Assembly (NCBI RefSeq): GCF_000005505.3
Contig: NC_016134.3
Location: forward strand, 35,402,150-35,466,149
Origin: Brachypodium distachyon
Lineage: Eukaryota; Streptophyta; Magnoliopsida; Poales; Poaceae
Reading direction: 5' to 3'
DNA: 64,000 nucleotides
Made by a program: the position numbers and the translations under genes. Of the stretch, positions 23,502 to 34,600 are shown piece after piece; the first letter of the stretch is position 1; each line of letters starts with the position of its first letter. Under the pieces are notes generated by a model. The model did not search any database and had not been told where the DNA came from. It worked only from the letters and a program-made list of their open reading frames with translations.

Positions 23502-25906
23502 CTACGGCCTGAGCGGCCGGAGGTGGACGGGCACGCCGTGCTTGGGGCGGAGGGTGAGCACGTTGACCGGCGCGTGGCGGTAGTCGTCGGAGATGGCGAA
23601 GCGGAACTCGGCGAGCAGCATGGCGAGGACGACCTTGGCCTCGAAGAGCGCGTACGTCTGGCCGACGCAGTTGCGCGGGCCCGCCGCGAACGGCAGGAAC
23701 CGGGCCGCGCCGGACGACGACGAGCCGCGGCGCGCTCCCGGGGCGAACCGCTCGGGCCGGAACTCGTGCGCGTCGGCGCCCCAGATGAACTCGTCGTGGT
23801 GGATGGCCAGCACGGGGATCCACACCGACAGCCCCCGCGGCAGCCGGAGCCGCCCTTCGCCGAGCGTCATGTCCTCGAACGCCATCCGCGGCAGCAGCGT
23901 CGCCGGCGGGTACAGCCGCAGCGTCTCGTGGATGATCATCTGCAGCTGCATGATCGTAAACAAAATCGATTATGTTTCCGCTGATGACGATTTGGTAATT
24001 ACGGAGTATTTTGATTTAGGTGCGGCGTACGACGGTGAGCTTGGGGAGGTGGTCGGCAGAGGGCGGCTGGTCGCCGCAGACGGTGGCGACCTCGGCGCGG
24101 GCCTTGTCCTGCCACTCCGGGTGCGTGGCCAGCAGCATGAGGGTCCAGGTGAGCAGCAGCGCCGACGTCTCGTGGCCGGCGAAGAAGAAGGTCTTGCACT
24201 CGTCGATCACCAGCCGCGTGTCGTAGCTGAACTTGCCATCGTCGGCCGTCGACCCTGCTTTCTCCTTCTTCTTCTCCATCTCTGCGAGCAGCATGGCGAG
24301 GAGGCCGCGGCCGTAGGTGGACGTGGTGCGGCCCTCGTCGGCGATCTCGCCGCTGCGGCGGATGGACTCCATCACAACGCACTCCAGCTCGCCGTTCAGC
24401 CGCCCGATCTCCCGCCTGTACTTGCTCGGGAAGTACCTGCGTACGGATGATCGAAAGCTGTCGTCAGGCACATGTTGTGCGCAGTTGTTTAATTAATTTA
24501 GGAGTTTAGTCGTGTGCGCACGGATGGATGGATGCGCCAGTGGATGATGGGACTCAATCCAAAGCTCCAGACAAATTGAAAGTCTGTGCCAGTGTCCAAA
24601 ACTAGCCGGACACTGATATATGGGGTGGCACGCTCTAGCTCCTACCCAGAGCATGCAGCGACGATCGACGAGCTTAATTAGATTAGCTTATCGCAAGGCA
24701 GCCAGCTATATATGTGTGTCGAAACTGCAAATGCGCGCGCAAGTGAACAGCCGTAGCGACAAAGGCCAGGCAAGGGAGTGTTGGCGCGAGGCAAGACAAG
24801 AGAAGGGCGCCGGCAGTGGAATTAGTTGTATAAGTTAGCCGGCCGGGAGGGGAATTAAGGGAGGCCCGGGGAAGATGATGCATGAGTACGAGTATGAGTA
24901 TGACTCACTGGCTGCCAGGGATCCAGAGGTAACGGCCGGAGCGGGCGGTGAGGCGCTGCAGGTCCTCAAGGAGGTGGAAGATGCGCTTGCCGGTCTCGTA
25001 GCTGGTGTCGAACTCGGTCCGGGAGATGATGTCGCCGGCGAGCCGTGTCATGTGGGCGCCGATCTCCACCTCGCCGCGCCCGCGCGCCGCCGCGTCCCGC
25101 AGCGACACCATCGTCTGCTTCGTGCACTCCACCATGTGCCCGACCCGCCCCTGCACGTCAGCACGTGCGCGCATCGGTGAGGCCACGGAACCAGTTTACA
25201 ATGCCAGTGAATGTACATGTTGGACGCGTGCGTAGCGTACCTTGAGCTTGTCGGGCATGAAGGCCGGCGCGACGACGTGGCGCTGGTGCGACCACCTGGC
25301 GCCGTTGGCCATGAGCAGGCCACGCCCGATGAAGTGCTTCGTCCCCTGCCGCTGCAGCCACGACTTGCCCGTCGCGTGCGCGTATTTCGACGACAGGAAC
25401 TCCTTGATCATGCCCGTGTCCGTCAGGCACAGCCGCGGCTCGCTCCCGTACCAGTACACGAACAGCTTCCCTGAAAGAAAAACGCCCACGCCCCGCCCCC
25501 ACACGTCAGTCAAAACACACACAACACACAAGGGCCGCGCCGGGGGATCAGTTCCCGCGATGTCCGCCGTAATGCGGCCGGGCTTATAGATCGATCTTAA
25601 TCTATTTATTCTGACCGTACCGTAAGTCCTGGACCAGAGCACGTAATGGGGCATGAGGCGGCCGACGATGTCGTGGCTCAGGGACGGCATGTCGCCGGCG
25701 GTGGCCTCGGCCACGAGGGCCGACACCTCGCGGAGGTTGCCGACGAGCGGCCGCGGCGGGGGCCCGTGGACGCCCTGCGCCGCCATGGCCCTGCGGATCC
25801 TCATTGGCGTCAGCAGGTAGCAGGACAGGGTCACCCACGCCGCCCCCAGGAGCAACGCCAACGTGGCCGACGCGGTGGCCATGGCCATGGCCTCCACGAA
25901 ACCCAT
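23502..25906 (-). CDS. CYP735A: Cytochrome P450, CYP735A-type cytokinin trans-hydroxylase
   Basis: Five exons on the minus strand: 25621-25906, 25241-25470, 24909-25150, 24031-24436 and 23502-23945, all with GT-AG introns and consistent phases, giving 535 residues. Visible landmarks are a membrane anchor at about residues 7-30, a proline-rich hinge (GPPPRPLVGN), the I-helix AGHETS (339-344), ETLR (395-398), PERF (452-455) and the heme loop FAAGPRNCVG with Cys481. Segments such as TGKSWLQRQGTKHFIGRGLL, LLPRMAFED and YRHAPVNVLTLRPKHG match the CYP735A family, endoplasmic-reticulum enzymes that hydroxylate isopentenyladenine nucleotides to trans-zeatin forms. I chose the ATG giving MGFVEAM; MAMATAS slightly downstream is possible. 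No break or missing key residue is seen, so the gene looks intact. Confidence 0.93.
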
Positions 25907-26051
25907 TAGAGAATAGAGACCTAGAAACAGGAACTGAAGGCGAGATTTAGCCGCGATTAGGGGCGTTAGGAGCAAGTAATTTGATTCTTCTTTGCTAGTA
26001 GCTTTCCTGCCTGCCTGCAATGCAGGCTTTCTCTGCGTCCCCCCATCTTGG

Positions 26052-26060
26052 ATATATATA
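26052..26060 (-). promoter_or_regulatory. Likely TATA box of the CYP735A gene
   Basis: On the minus strand the sequence reads GTGTATATATATCC about 150 bp upstream of the proposed ATG. That leaves room for a short 5' leader. This is a position-based inference. Confidence 0.45.
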
Positions 26061-26065
26061 CACAC

Positions 26066-29000
26066 TGCACGGTCTGATGATCGACATGGAGGGGCAGATT
26101 TGGCATGCCACTAAATAATTGCCTAATTGCGTACCTTTTTGATAAAGATCTTTCATTAGCTGCGGTGCGCCCCTTCCTTTTACTGCCCTCGATCATAAGT
26201 ACAGACATGTGCCTTTTTTTAATTTAATTTTTGGTAAATAGAAGTTGTATTGCCGTGAGTGATTTCCTTGCTGTCAAGTGGTTATTAGTGCCTTAATTTG
26301 GAAGACTAATCTAATCAATCGGATTGAGAAGTAATCCTGCATTTTCTTTAGTAGCAATTGATGTGGTCAATGTATGTTCCCACTAGGAAAAAGTAGGAGT
26401 GTATCAGCTATATAGGGAAGTTGTTTACTTACAGATTTGAAACATAAAGGATCTATTCAATTCTTAATTAATTTGTACTAGTAGCTGCTAATTATATTCC
26501 TCGAATGTACACATGGTCTGCGTTCATTTCAGGATTGGTAGAGATCAGGTACAAAGATCCTAGGGAATTCTTATGCAAGAGTTTCATATACGTCAGTACC
26601 ACTGGCTGACTGGTGGGTCCAACGGGCTCCAAGGGATTGGAGTATGTGACCACTAAAAAAATTAAATTTGAGTTACTCAAGACAAAAATTAAATTTGACT
26701 CGGTTTATTTATGCAAATTGTTCCCTTCGTACGCATAGCTTCCGTAGCACAGAAGGGACAACTATATAAGTACGCAGAGAAATTCCAAAGCTGAAGCACT
26801 CCAGGACAGCACCATGAGGATGGCACCGAATGCTGCTCTAATTTAAGGCTTAAGACAGCAGCATTAGGCGTCCACCCCCGGGAATTCTTGTCTGAATCAT
26901 GCTTAATTTAGAGTATCACTGTATCATTATCACAGAGTATGCATAAGACCAGTCAATCCCTTAAACAAATGGCAAATCTCTTTCAGGATCGATGGCTTTA
27001 TATATTCTGTCAGCTGGCTGCACTTTCACCATAGATGATTCTGAAACAAAGGTTCCTGATAAGATACATAAACCACAGATGGTTCTGAAACAAAGTTTTT
27101 TTTTTCTTCTTCTTCTGATAAGAGATACAAATCGTAGACGATTCTGGAACAAAGCTCTCTGATATGAGACATAAACAAAGTAGTGCGGCAAACGGAACAC
27201 GGAGAGGCAAATAAAAGGAGGCCATTTTTGTTTTTGAGCAGCAAGCCTAGTTCTCTGCACCTTGTGCAACTTGGAGAAAGAAAAGCTTTGTGCTGCGAGC
27301 TTTTAGGCATGAGTACAAAACCCTAGCCTCACAGAAACCGTTGTTTAAGTAGTGCTGAGCTCTAACATTTATATGTGGAGAAAAGTGGAAGATCAGGGTT
27401 CAGTAGGAGCAGAAACAGCGTGGATGAGCTGTAGCCGATCGAAGCAAGTCGGTGCACCGGCAAATACTCATACTCTACTTAGAACTGTTCGCTGGTTGTT
27501 AGTACAGTTTATTAAGAACATTTGTCAGTTTGCCGGTAATGAAACAATCTGACTTCTACGAATAGCAAATTCTAAATTTTCAGGGTTTTTTTTCTGCTAG
27601 TCATAAAATACAGAGAGATTCTGCCAGTTCTTCTTTTCCAGTGAAACGAAAATAGCGTGCCATGTATTGCCAATACTTAAATGAACGAGGTTTGCTCGGA
27701 GAGTCATAGGGAAACACAAACAAAAAAAACAAGAGCTCGGGGGAGGTTCAGAACTAAGAGCTAAAAGTTGTACTAGCAGCAGTGTTCCTTTTGTTTCTGA
27801 AAATCCTTCATTACAGTCACTGGAATTAATCTACCATTGTCCTTCATTGCGTAGGACAAATCTGGAACCGTTGTCATGGCGTTTGTGGCAATTCTTGGCA
27901 TTGTACGCTCTTCCTTTTCGTAATTTGGATGACTTGAAGCATGGTAGCGGGATGTCCTGGAACTCCTGAATCCTACTTTGTCTGGATGGCATCCACCTGA
28001 AAAGCAGATGGGTGACGTTCAGGACAAATCGTGTGGCTTTCAGTTTCAGTCAGACTCAGCAAAGTTAACTAAGTACATGGTCACCTTACGTCTCAAGCCA
28101 AAGTAGTGGTTTCTGGTCCTCCGTAATTCGCGAGGAAGTTATATACTGTGCATCTGTTTTGCACATTCTTGGAGGATGCCAACAACCGCATAAGCTGTAC
28201 TTTGTGCGCTTATTGTTCAGCAATCAGCTCCTCTTCAGAAAGCAACAGTGCCGATATTTACAGTACTACCGTACACGTAACAAGCAGCTGGCGTCAGCGT
28301 CTTACGTGTGGAATGACACTTCTTCGAATGCTACCGACGACACGAGGCTCACGAGGGAGGTAAGCTTAGATGCGTTACAGCGAAAAGTTTCAAGCCAAAA
28401 GCTTCCGAAAATTCGCCTTCACATACATACGGACCTCTCTAATTTTGACCAACCTCGTCAGAGAGACCTCTAACTCTCCATCAATGTTTTTTCAAGTAAA
28501 ACCATAATGTTCTCAAGGTATGATACTATTCACTCACTGGCCCTTACTGCATCAGACATTCAGACCATCATTCACTCGGTCACTCTCTTTCTTGTCTTCG
28601 ATTCACCCGATGTGGACGCTGACTATTAGACACAATGCAAATAGAGCGCTAAACATATTGTGTAACAGGGAACTAATTCAAACGTAAGCAATGTCGTATC
28701 TTGGAGCAGTTCCCCCTCCATGATTCCGATACGGGAAGATCCAGCACGCCGCGCACGCGTCGATTATGGGCAAGAAATTAATCCATCCATGCGCCAAAAT
28801 TTTAAAGGTTTCCTTGCTTATCACATGATACTGACTGGTGTATATCTCCCGTCTCAGACTCAGTCTCAGGAATTAAATTTCGTCAGCTAACGGCAAGCTA
28901 AGACACAGAAATGGTTTCCCTTAAGAAAAGACAGAGAAATGGTCATGAACTAATTAGTTGGTTATATTTAGGAAGCACATATCCATACTAATTAACAAGA

Positions 29001-30180
29001 TCTGTGTTATCCAGTTATTCTGAAGAAGTAAAACAACATGATCTGTGGTGTGTCCGTGTATATATAGTGTAACTAGTACGTCGGATGGATACGAGAATCT
29101 CAGGCCTACGCAGTAGAGTTGCTTTCTGGAATTTTTTGACAGGTTTTAGCTGAACTCGTCATATTCAGCAAGCAACTACCTGCTAGAGTATATCGTCGGT
29201 TGGTTCCTATCAACTTTTTAAACAAATTTGAAAAAAAAGTGCATAAACTTGAATAGGACTTTGGTAGATTAGTCGCACCATTAGTCTGTCCTCCAACTTG
29301 GCCACTAACTTTGTATAGGTTATTGAGCTTCAACGTAGATTAGAGTTCCACTTGCTGTCTCTGTCTGTGTCAGTGTGTCGAGCAGCTGTAGCCTAAATGG
29401 AAATGGAAATGTATCATAAGCTGTTAGGGCATTTACAATAGGCGATGTCAGTCCTCGTTAAGATCACACAGGATGACACCTATTGGATTGTTGATGCAAC
29501 TTTGTTATGCTTGAAGTTTTTTACTTGGGGCCGACTAATATGAATTCAAATTAGAATCTTATTTTATATTTCTTTTTGGTTTGTACCTTTGGGTTTTATC
29601 AGTCGACATAGTTTCAGCCTGCAACCCCTAGGGTGACAACCCGGGATATCAATTGGGAGAGTTGTGATTTGAGGATTCACATGTGTCCGTCATTCTTGAT
29701 GTGTTGTTTTGTTTGTCTCGAAAAGAAAAACCTTAATCATCCGTAATTTCGTTATGATCATGGTGGAATGCGAGAGTGGTACAATATGATATTTGGTTCT
29801 CTTTGGGCACGGGGGTATGTAGGACATTACTGTTGGAACTAGAGCTAAATCTATATACCTGTACTTATTATTTCTTCATCATTACATGTTTGATATCATC
29901 TTTTCAACGTCTCATTAATTTCACCTTGTGTCTGGCTTTTATCATACAATTTATTCACTCAATTATCTCTGTTGAACACTGCAAATTGTTTCTACTGATT
30001 GCTCTGAACTGCTTCTATTACCCAGGTATTGCAATTATACATTCTAAGTAAACCGTTTGTATATAAGTGACATATAGTAGTATTGTTTAAGAAGATAGAG
30101 ATTTTTTTATCTACTAACTCATCACATGGTTTGATGAAATTACAATTAATTTCTATGATATACTCCACAAAACAGAAGCA
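26066..30180. other. Intergenic region, no gene seen
   Basis: The region is AT-rich with short frames only. A small inverted repeat lies at about 29427-29497: GGGCATTTACAATAGGCGATGTC against an inverted GACACCTATTGGATTGTTGATGC. It could be a decayed Tourist-type MITE. No coding domain or RNA gene was recognised. Confidence 0.5.
27029..27185. repeat. Three diverged tandem units of about 45-60 bp
   Basis: The motif GATTCTGAAACAAAG followed by TTCCTGATAAGA and TACATAAACC recurs three times, starting near 27035, 27079 and 27138. The middle copy is stretched by a T-run and CTT repeats. The repeat is open in more than one minus-strand frame but does not resemble a known protein. Confidence 0.7.
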
Positions 30181-30185
30181 CCATT

Positions 30186-30825
30186 TTTTTTAGAATAACC
30201 TGTAACTTTATTCAAACTTCATAATCGTTACAGATACAATGCTTTGGATCTAGAATTACAATGGAATATCTTAAAGACATCTTGAGCGGGTTGGCTACCT
30301 TCAAAGGTTTCAAAAAGCCCCTTGAGTCGCCCATAAAAAAAGATAGGAATACATGAGCGTTGAACGTACTTGGACAAGGGATGATCTCCTAAAAGTACAA
30401 GTCGTCGAATCACAACATCTTATCAATGAAAGCACCATGACACGCCGACAAAACCAATCAAATCCATATGAACGGATCTGCGAGGACAGAAACTCAAAAT
30501 CCGCAATATTGAACCTACGGTGAGTAGAACTCTCTAGCCCCGTGTCACCGCCCAGTAAGGCGACGCCACAACAGAAGAAGAATTAGAATACCTTTATTCT
30601 TGACCGCATCACACCTTCCGCCATAGCGCTGCCTACGAAGACCACACAACTCATAATACCAAACACTTCTAGATGCGTATAACAGAATCCAAGGACACCA
30701 CCCCCACCTCACAGCACCAAGATGGTGCAGGAGATGAGGGGAACCTGGAAATTTCTTGAGATCTAAGTCAAAACCCTTTTGTATCCTCTCCTGCCGCCGC
30801 CGATGGATCTGATCACTGTCCTTGC
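30186..30825 (-). mobile_element. Probable retroposon 3' fragment (LINE-like), minus strand
   Basis: Read on the minus strand the segment ends with GTTTGAATAAAGTTACAGG and then an A-run, i.e. a polyadenylation-type signal and tail; on the plus strand this appears as TTTTTTTTAG at about 30183-30193. The body has no intact reading frame. I could not find a convincing target duplication, so the upstream limit is approximate. Confidence 0.45.
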
Positions 30826-31486
30826 CATAGCTGGTCATCGGCCCGGCCCTCGATTAAACAGGCTTAGCCCGGTCTAGCCAATAAAGCCCCTTTATACCCG
30901 GCTTGGGCCCCTCAACGTGGCTTTCAGGCCGGCTCAGGCACGACACATGGGCTCAGGGCTGGCCAGCTCTGGCCCGTTAAGCCCGACGGGCCCAAAGAAG
31001 CCCTCCGCAGCTCTCGGGCATGGGCTCTCCCTCTTCCTAACCGGTGCTCCCTTGGCAACAACCCAGCTGCGGCTGACTACACGCTGCCAGGGGTGGGTAC
31101 GGGAGGTCGGGGGCTCATGGTCGCGCGACAGAGACGTCGGCCAGGTCGGAGCCGGCATGGTGAAGCTCTCTCTTCTCAGTGGCGGTGGCATGGTGGAGCT
31201 AGAGCTGTATGACCGACTGGATTAGGTTTTTTTGGTGCTGGGTGTTGAGCCAGAAGGAGGAGAGGAGAGAAGATGGGCCAAAGGAAGAGAAGAGTTGGGT
31301 TGGGCCAGAAAGAAAAGAGATGATGAGTCAAATGTAAAAAAAAACTTTTTAAGGCAAACGGGTCACCCGACACGCGGGCTAGAGGTCCAGGCCCCAGAGG
31401 CAGGCCACAGGTCGGCCCGGCTCAATTAGTACAATTGGCGGGCCGAGCCCATCTCAGGCCCGGCCCCCCATTGCCAGCTATGTTCT
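30826..31486. mobile_element. GC-rich inverted-repeat element in the RAD23 promoter
   Basis: The left end CATAGCTGGTCATCGGCCCGG is mirrored by GGCCCGGCCCCCCATTGCCAGCTATG at the right end. The interior is rich in GGGCC/GGCCC strings. Ends of this kind occur on non-autonomous hAT-like elements in grasses. The flanking 8-bp sequences do not match well, so the class is uncertain. It ends about 210 bp before the RAD23 start codon. Confidence 0.55.
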
Positions 31487-31694
31487 CAGCCGTCTCCGAC
31501 GTAAGTTATCTAGAAATCGAACAAAACCAGAGGGCCAACTCACAAAACCACCCGTCCACGCTGCTTCTAGCCTTCTAGGGACCAAAAAAAAAAAAAACCG
31601 AGAAAACTCGCCGCCTCCTTCCCCTCCGCCCTCGTCTCGACCTCGACGCGAAGGCGAACGCCGCGAGGAGGACGCACGCGAGCGCGGCGGCGAG

Positions 31695-34600
31695 ATGAAG
31701 GTCTCCGTGAAGACGCTCAAGGGCTCCAGCTTCCAGATCGAAGTGAACCCCGCCGACAAGGTATCGCCGCTCCCTACGCCTCCCGATCTGTCTGTCTGTC
31801 GTCGCGAGGGTTCGCGTATTTGGGCGAGATTTAGGGGTGTAGATTATTGAGTTGATTGCCTGGTTAGGTTACTGGGTACGGGTTTTGCGCCGAGGGGCTC
31901 CTGCGCTGGTACAGTGTGTGCGGAAGCGGAACTGGTGAGTTTGTGTGAAGTCTGAAGTCTGAACGATGCTATTGTGAATCCAATCTGTGGTTTGTTGGTT
32001 GGGTTCTGCTGCGGGTGGAGCAGAGAGCAGATGTGGAGTTCGTCTAGGTTATGGTTGTTTTGTCACATAGGTGATGGTTGTTTGGCGAGTACATGGGTGG
32101 ATATTCTCTTGGGTTAGACTGATTGGTGTGTTACTAGATGCACAACAAAACTTGAATCCTGAGCATAAACCAGTCTGCAGAAGCTAAGGGTCGTTCTGCT
32201 GGGACGTTCTCGCTACAGGCTACAGGTAGCACCTATTGATGAAACTTTTCATTTAGGGGGTTTACATTGATGAAACATCTGGAGCTGATAGCCCTTAGTT
32301 GCGGTATTTTAGCGGCGGCTGGAGGTCTTATTATTATTGTCTTGATAATTGATTAATTGCAGATATTTATTTTTTGAAACATGTAAAATGTAATGCTGGA
32401 TTCTGCCTATCTTCAAATGTGGTCGAATTCGGAGGGAATAATTGAGGATTTAGAAAGGCATATGTTTGTTGTCTGGTTAAAAGAATTTCTTCAGAATATG
32501 TCAACCTGTCAGTTAGCACCTTTCGTTTTGTTGCCAAAATATGTTGTGACTATATGATCATCGTTTCTAGCATATTTTTGTATCAAGCTGAAGGAACATT
32601 ATGCTGGCAGCTGGCAGAGAAAAACACAATATTGTGAATAGAGTTAAAGGATCGTTGTTTGGACTTCGGAGACACGGTTTTGGCTGGCCCAAAAATTGTC
32701 TATAATGTGGAGTATCTCATTAGTTGGTTAGCTTTAAGTATGAGTTAGGTAAGTTATCCTTGAGAGTAACACTGATCTCATCTATAATTGCCAGGAGAGC
32801 CCTCTATATAAGAAAGCCTATTGTAATAGTTGGCATTAAGCAAGAGTAAACAAGTTCACTTCATCCTCTTCTATGTCTCTCCCCCTAAAGAAACCTTCGC
32901 CGCCTGGCTGTCCTCTTGTTAGTTTTTATAATGAATTTAGTGATATTACAATATATATTGAAAGAAAATCTCCATCAAGTTTTAAAAATGAAAACTAATG
33001 GCATAGAAACATACACGTGTGCAGGCACTGTATACAGTCCACACATTCTTATAATCAATGCACTCGATCTGCAAAATTCAGTTGGCAGGTTAGCAATTTA
33101 ATCATCTGCAACTATGCGAAATTCATCTGTGGTCAAAATCTTGAACTCCACTGTCTGTTTTCGGTTTTGTTTCCTCGCATGGATCAGCCCAGGTCTAAGG
33201 GAGAGGTCAAGCATGCTTAACAGTGACGCCCAGATCTCTGACGGATTGTGGCTGTGGCCGCTTGCATTGAAAGTGGTGGAAGTGGAACACATCGTCTGAT
33301 ATACCGTGTCCAGTTGGATGAAATAGGTTCGGACTCTGCCACAATCCCAACATGGTCGAACTGATGGACTCCAAATACTCTGAGGGCATGAGAGTCTGGC
33401 TAGAAGGGAGAAACTGGGAGAGCTAAGGCTGCGGTGCAGGTCGGGTGTGAGGTGATCGGCGAGAGCAAGGGGAGAATGGAGTGGAGAGCTGAAGTGGGAT
33501 TGGATTTTAGCGATGCAAACAGTTACCTATTGTAGGCTGACACGCCTGCTGGTGGCGGCAGGACACCGTGAACACTACATTCATCATGCTCAACAAGCCA
33601 GGAAGGGTTGTGCCTGTCGCTCGTTTCTGACATGATGCTGGCGGTGCACTTCTTGCTGAGGGGTGCCAAGTGTGAGGCCTTTGAGCCCAGTGATGTTTTG
33701 CGGCTCATGGGTGGCATCTTGTCCTGCCACAGGGGCAACAATCTCATTCTGCGTGCCAGCAGGAGAGGCCATGCGGAGAAGGTCGGAGTTCACAATGTTG
33801 TTAGTTGAGACGTCCAACATGCACGAGGTGAGGTGGGCACGTGACCCTGGTGACCCCAGGAAGATGGTGCAGGAGACCATTGTCTCACCCTACTCCCAGT
33901 TTTTCAAGCTGCTGCACTGATTATCACGTTCCAGGCTTCCAGCTCAGCCTTTTGTTGTCAAACTGTGTATTGGTAATTGTGTTGGTTTTGCATGGCCAAT
34001 ATGAGGTTTGTGGTTTGTCCAGCCGTCCATGCACTGTAACATCTCTTTCGAGAGAGTACCAGCAAGAAACTGTGTGTTGCTACGTATTAAAAAAATCACT
34101 ACATTGATGTGCTGACCTATGTATCCACAAATTGATGGCATTTCTGGGTGTTTTTGCAATACATATTTTAAGGTGCTGATTTCTTTAGGAGTAAAGATAT
34201 TGGGGTCTTCACTATGTTGACATGGCATGAGCCTATGTAACTTACATTGGACAAGCATGTGAATTAGATTCTTTGAATTATGTGTAATGGGAACGTTACA
34301 ACTTGTATAATTGATTCAAGCAGGTTTCTGATGTGAAGAAGCTCATTGAGAGTTCACAAGGGCAGAATGTCTACCCAGCTGATCAACAAATGCTTATACA
34401 CCAAGGGACGGTGCTCAAGGATGACACTACGTTGGAGGAAAGCAAAGTTCTTGAAAACAACTTCCTTGTGATAATGCTTAGACAGGTATACTGCTTAGTA
34501 CATTGCATAAAATCGTCGGTAGCATTATAATGCATAGGATGACAAGGAATTTCATTACAACACCTTCTCTTGTGCATCATAAGTATTTGTTTTGGATATC

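Noticed and set aside
23523..24450. Long plus-strand ORFs across the CYP735A exons
   Set aside because: They are antisense shadows of a GC-rich coding region and cross its splice sites.
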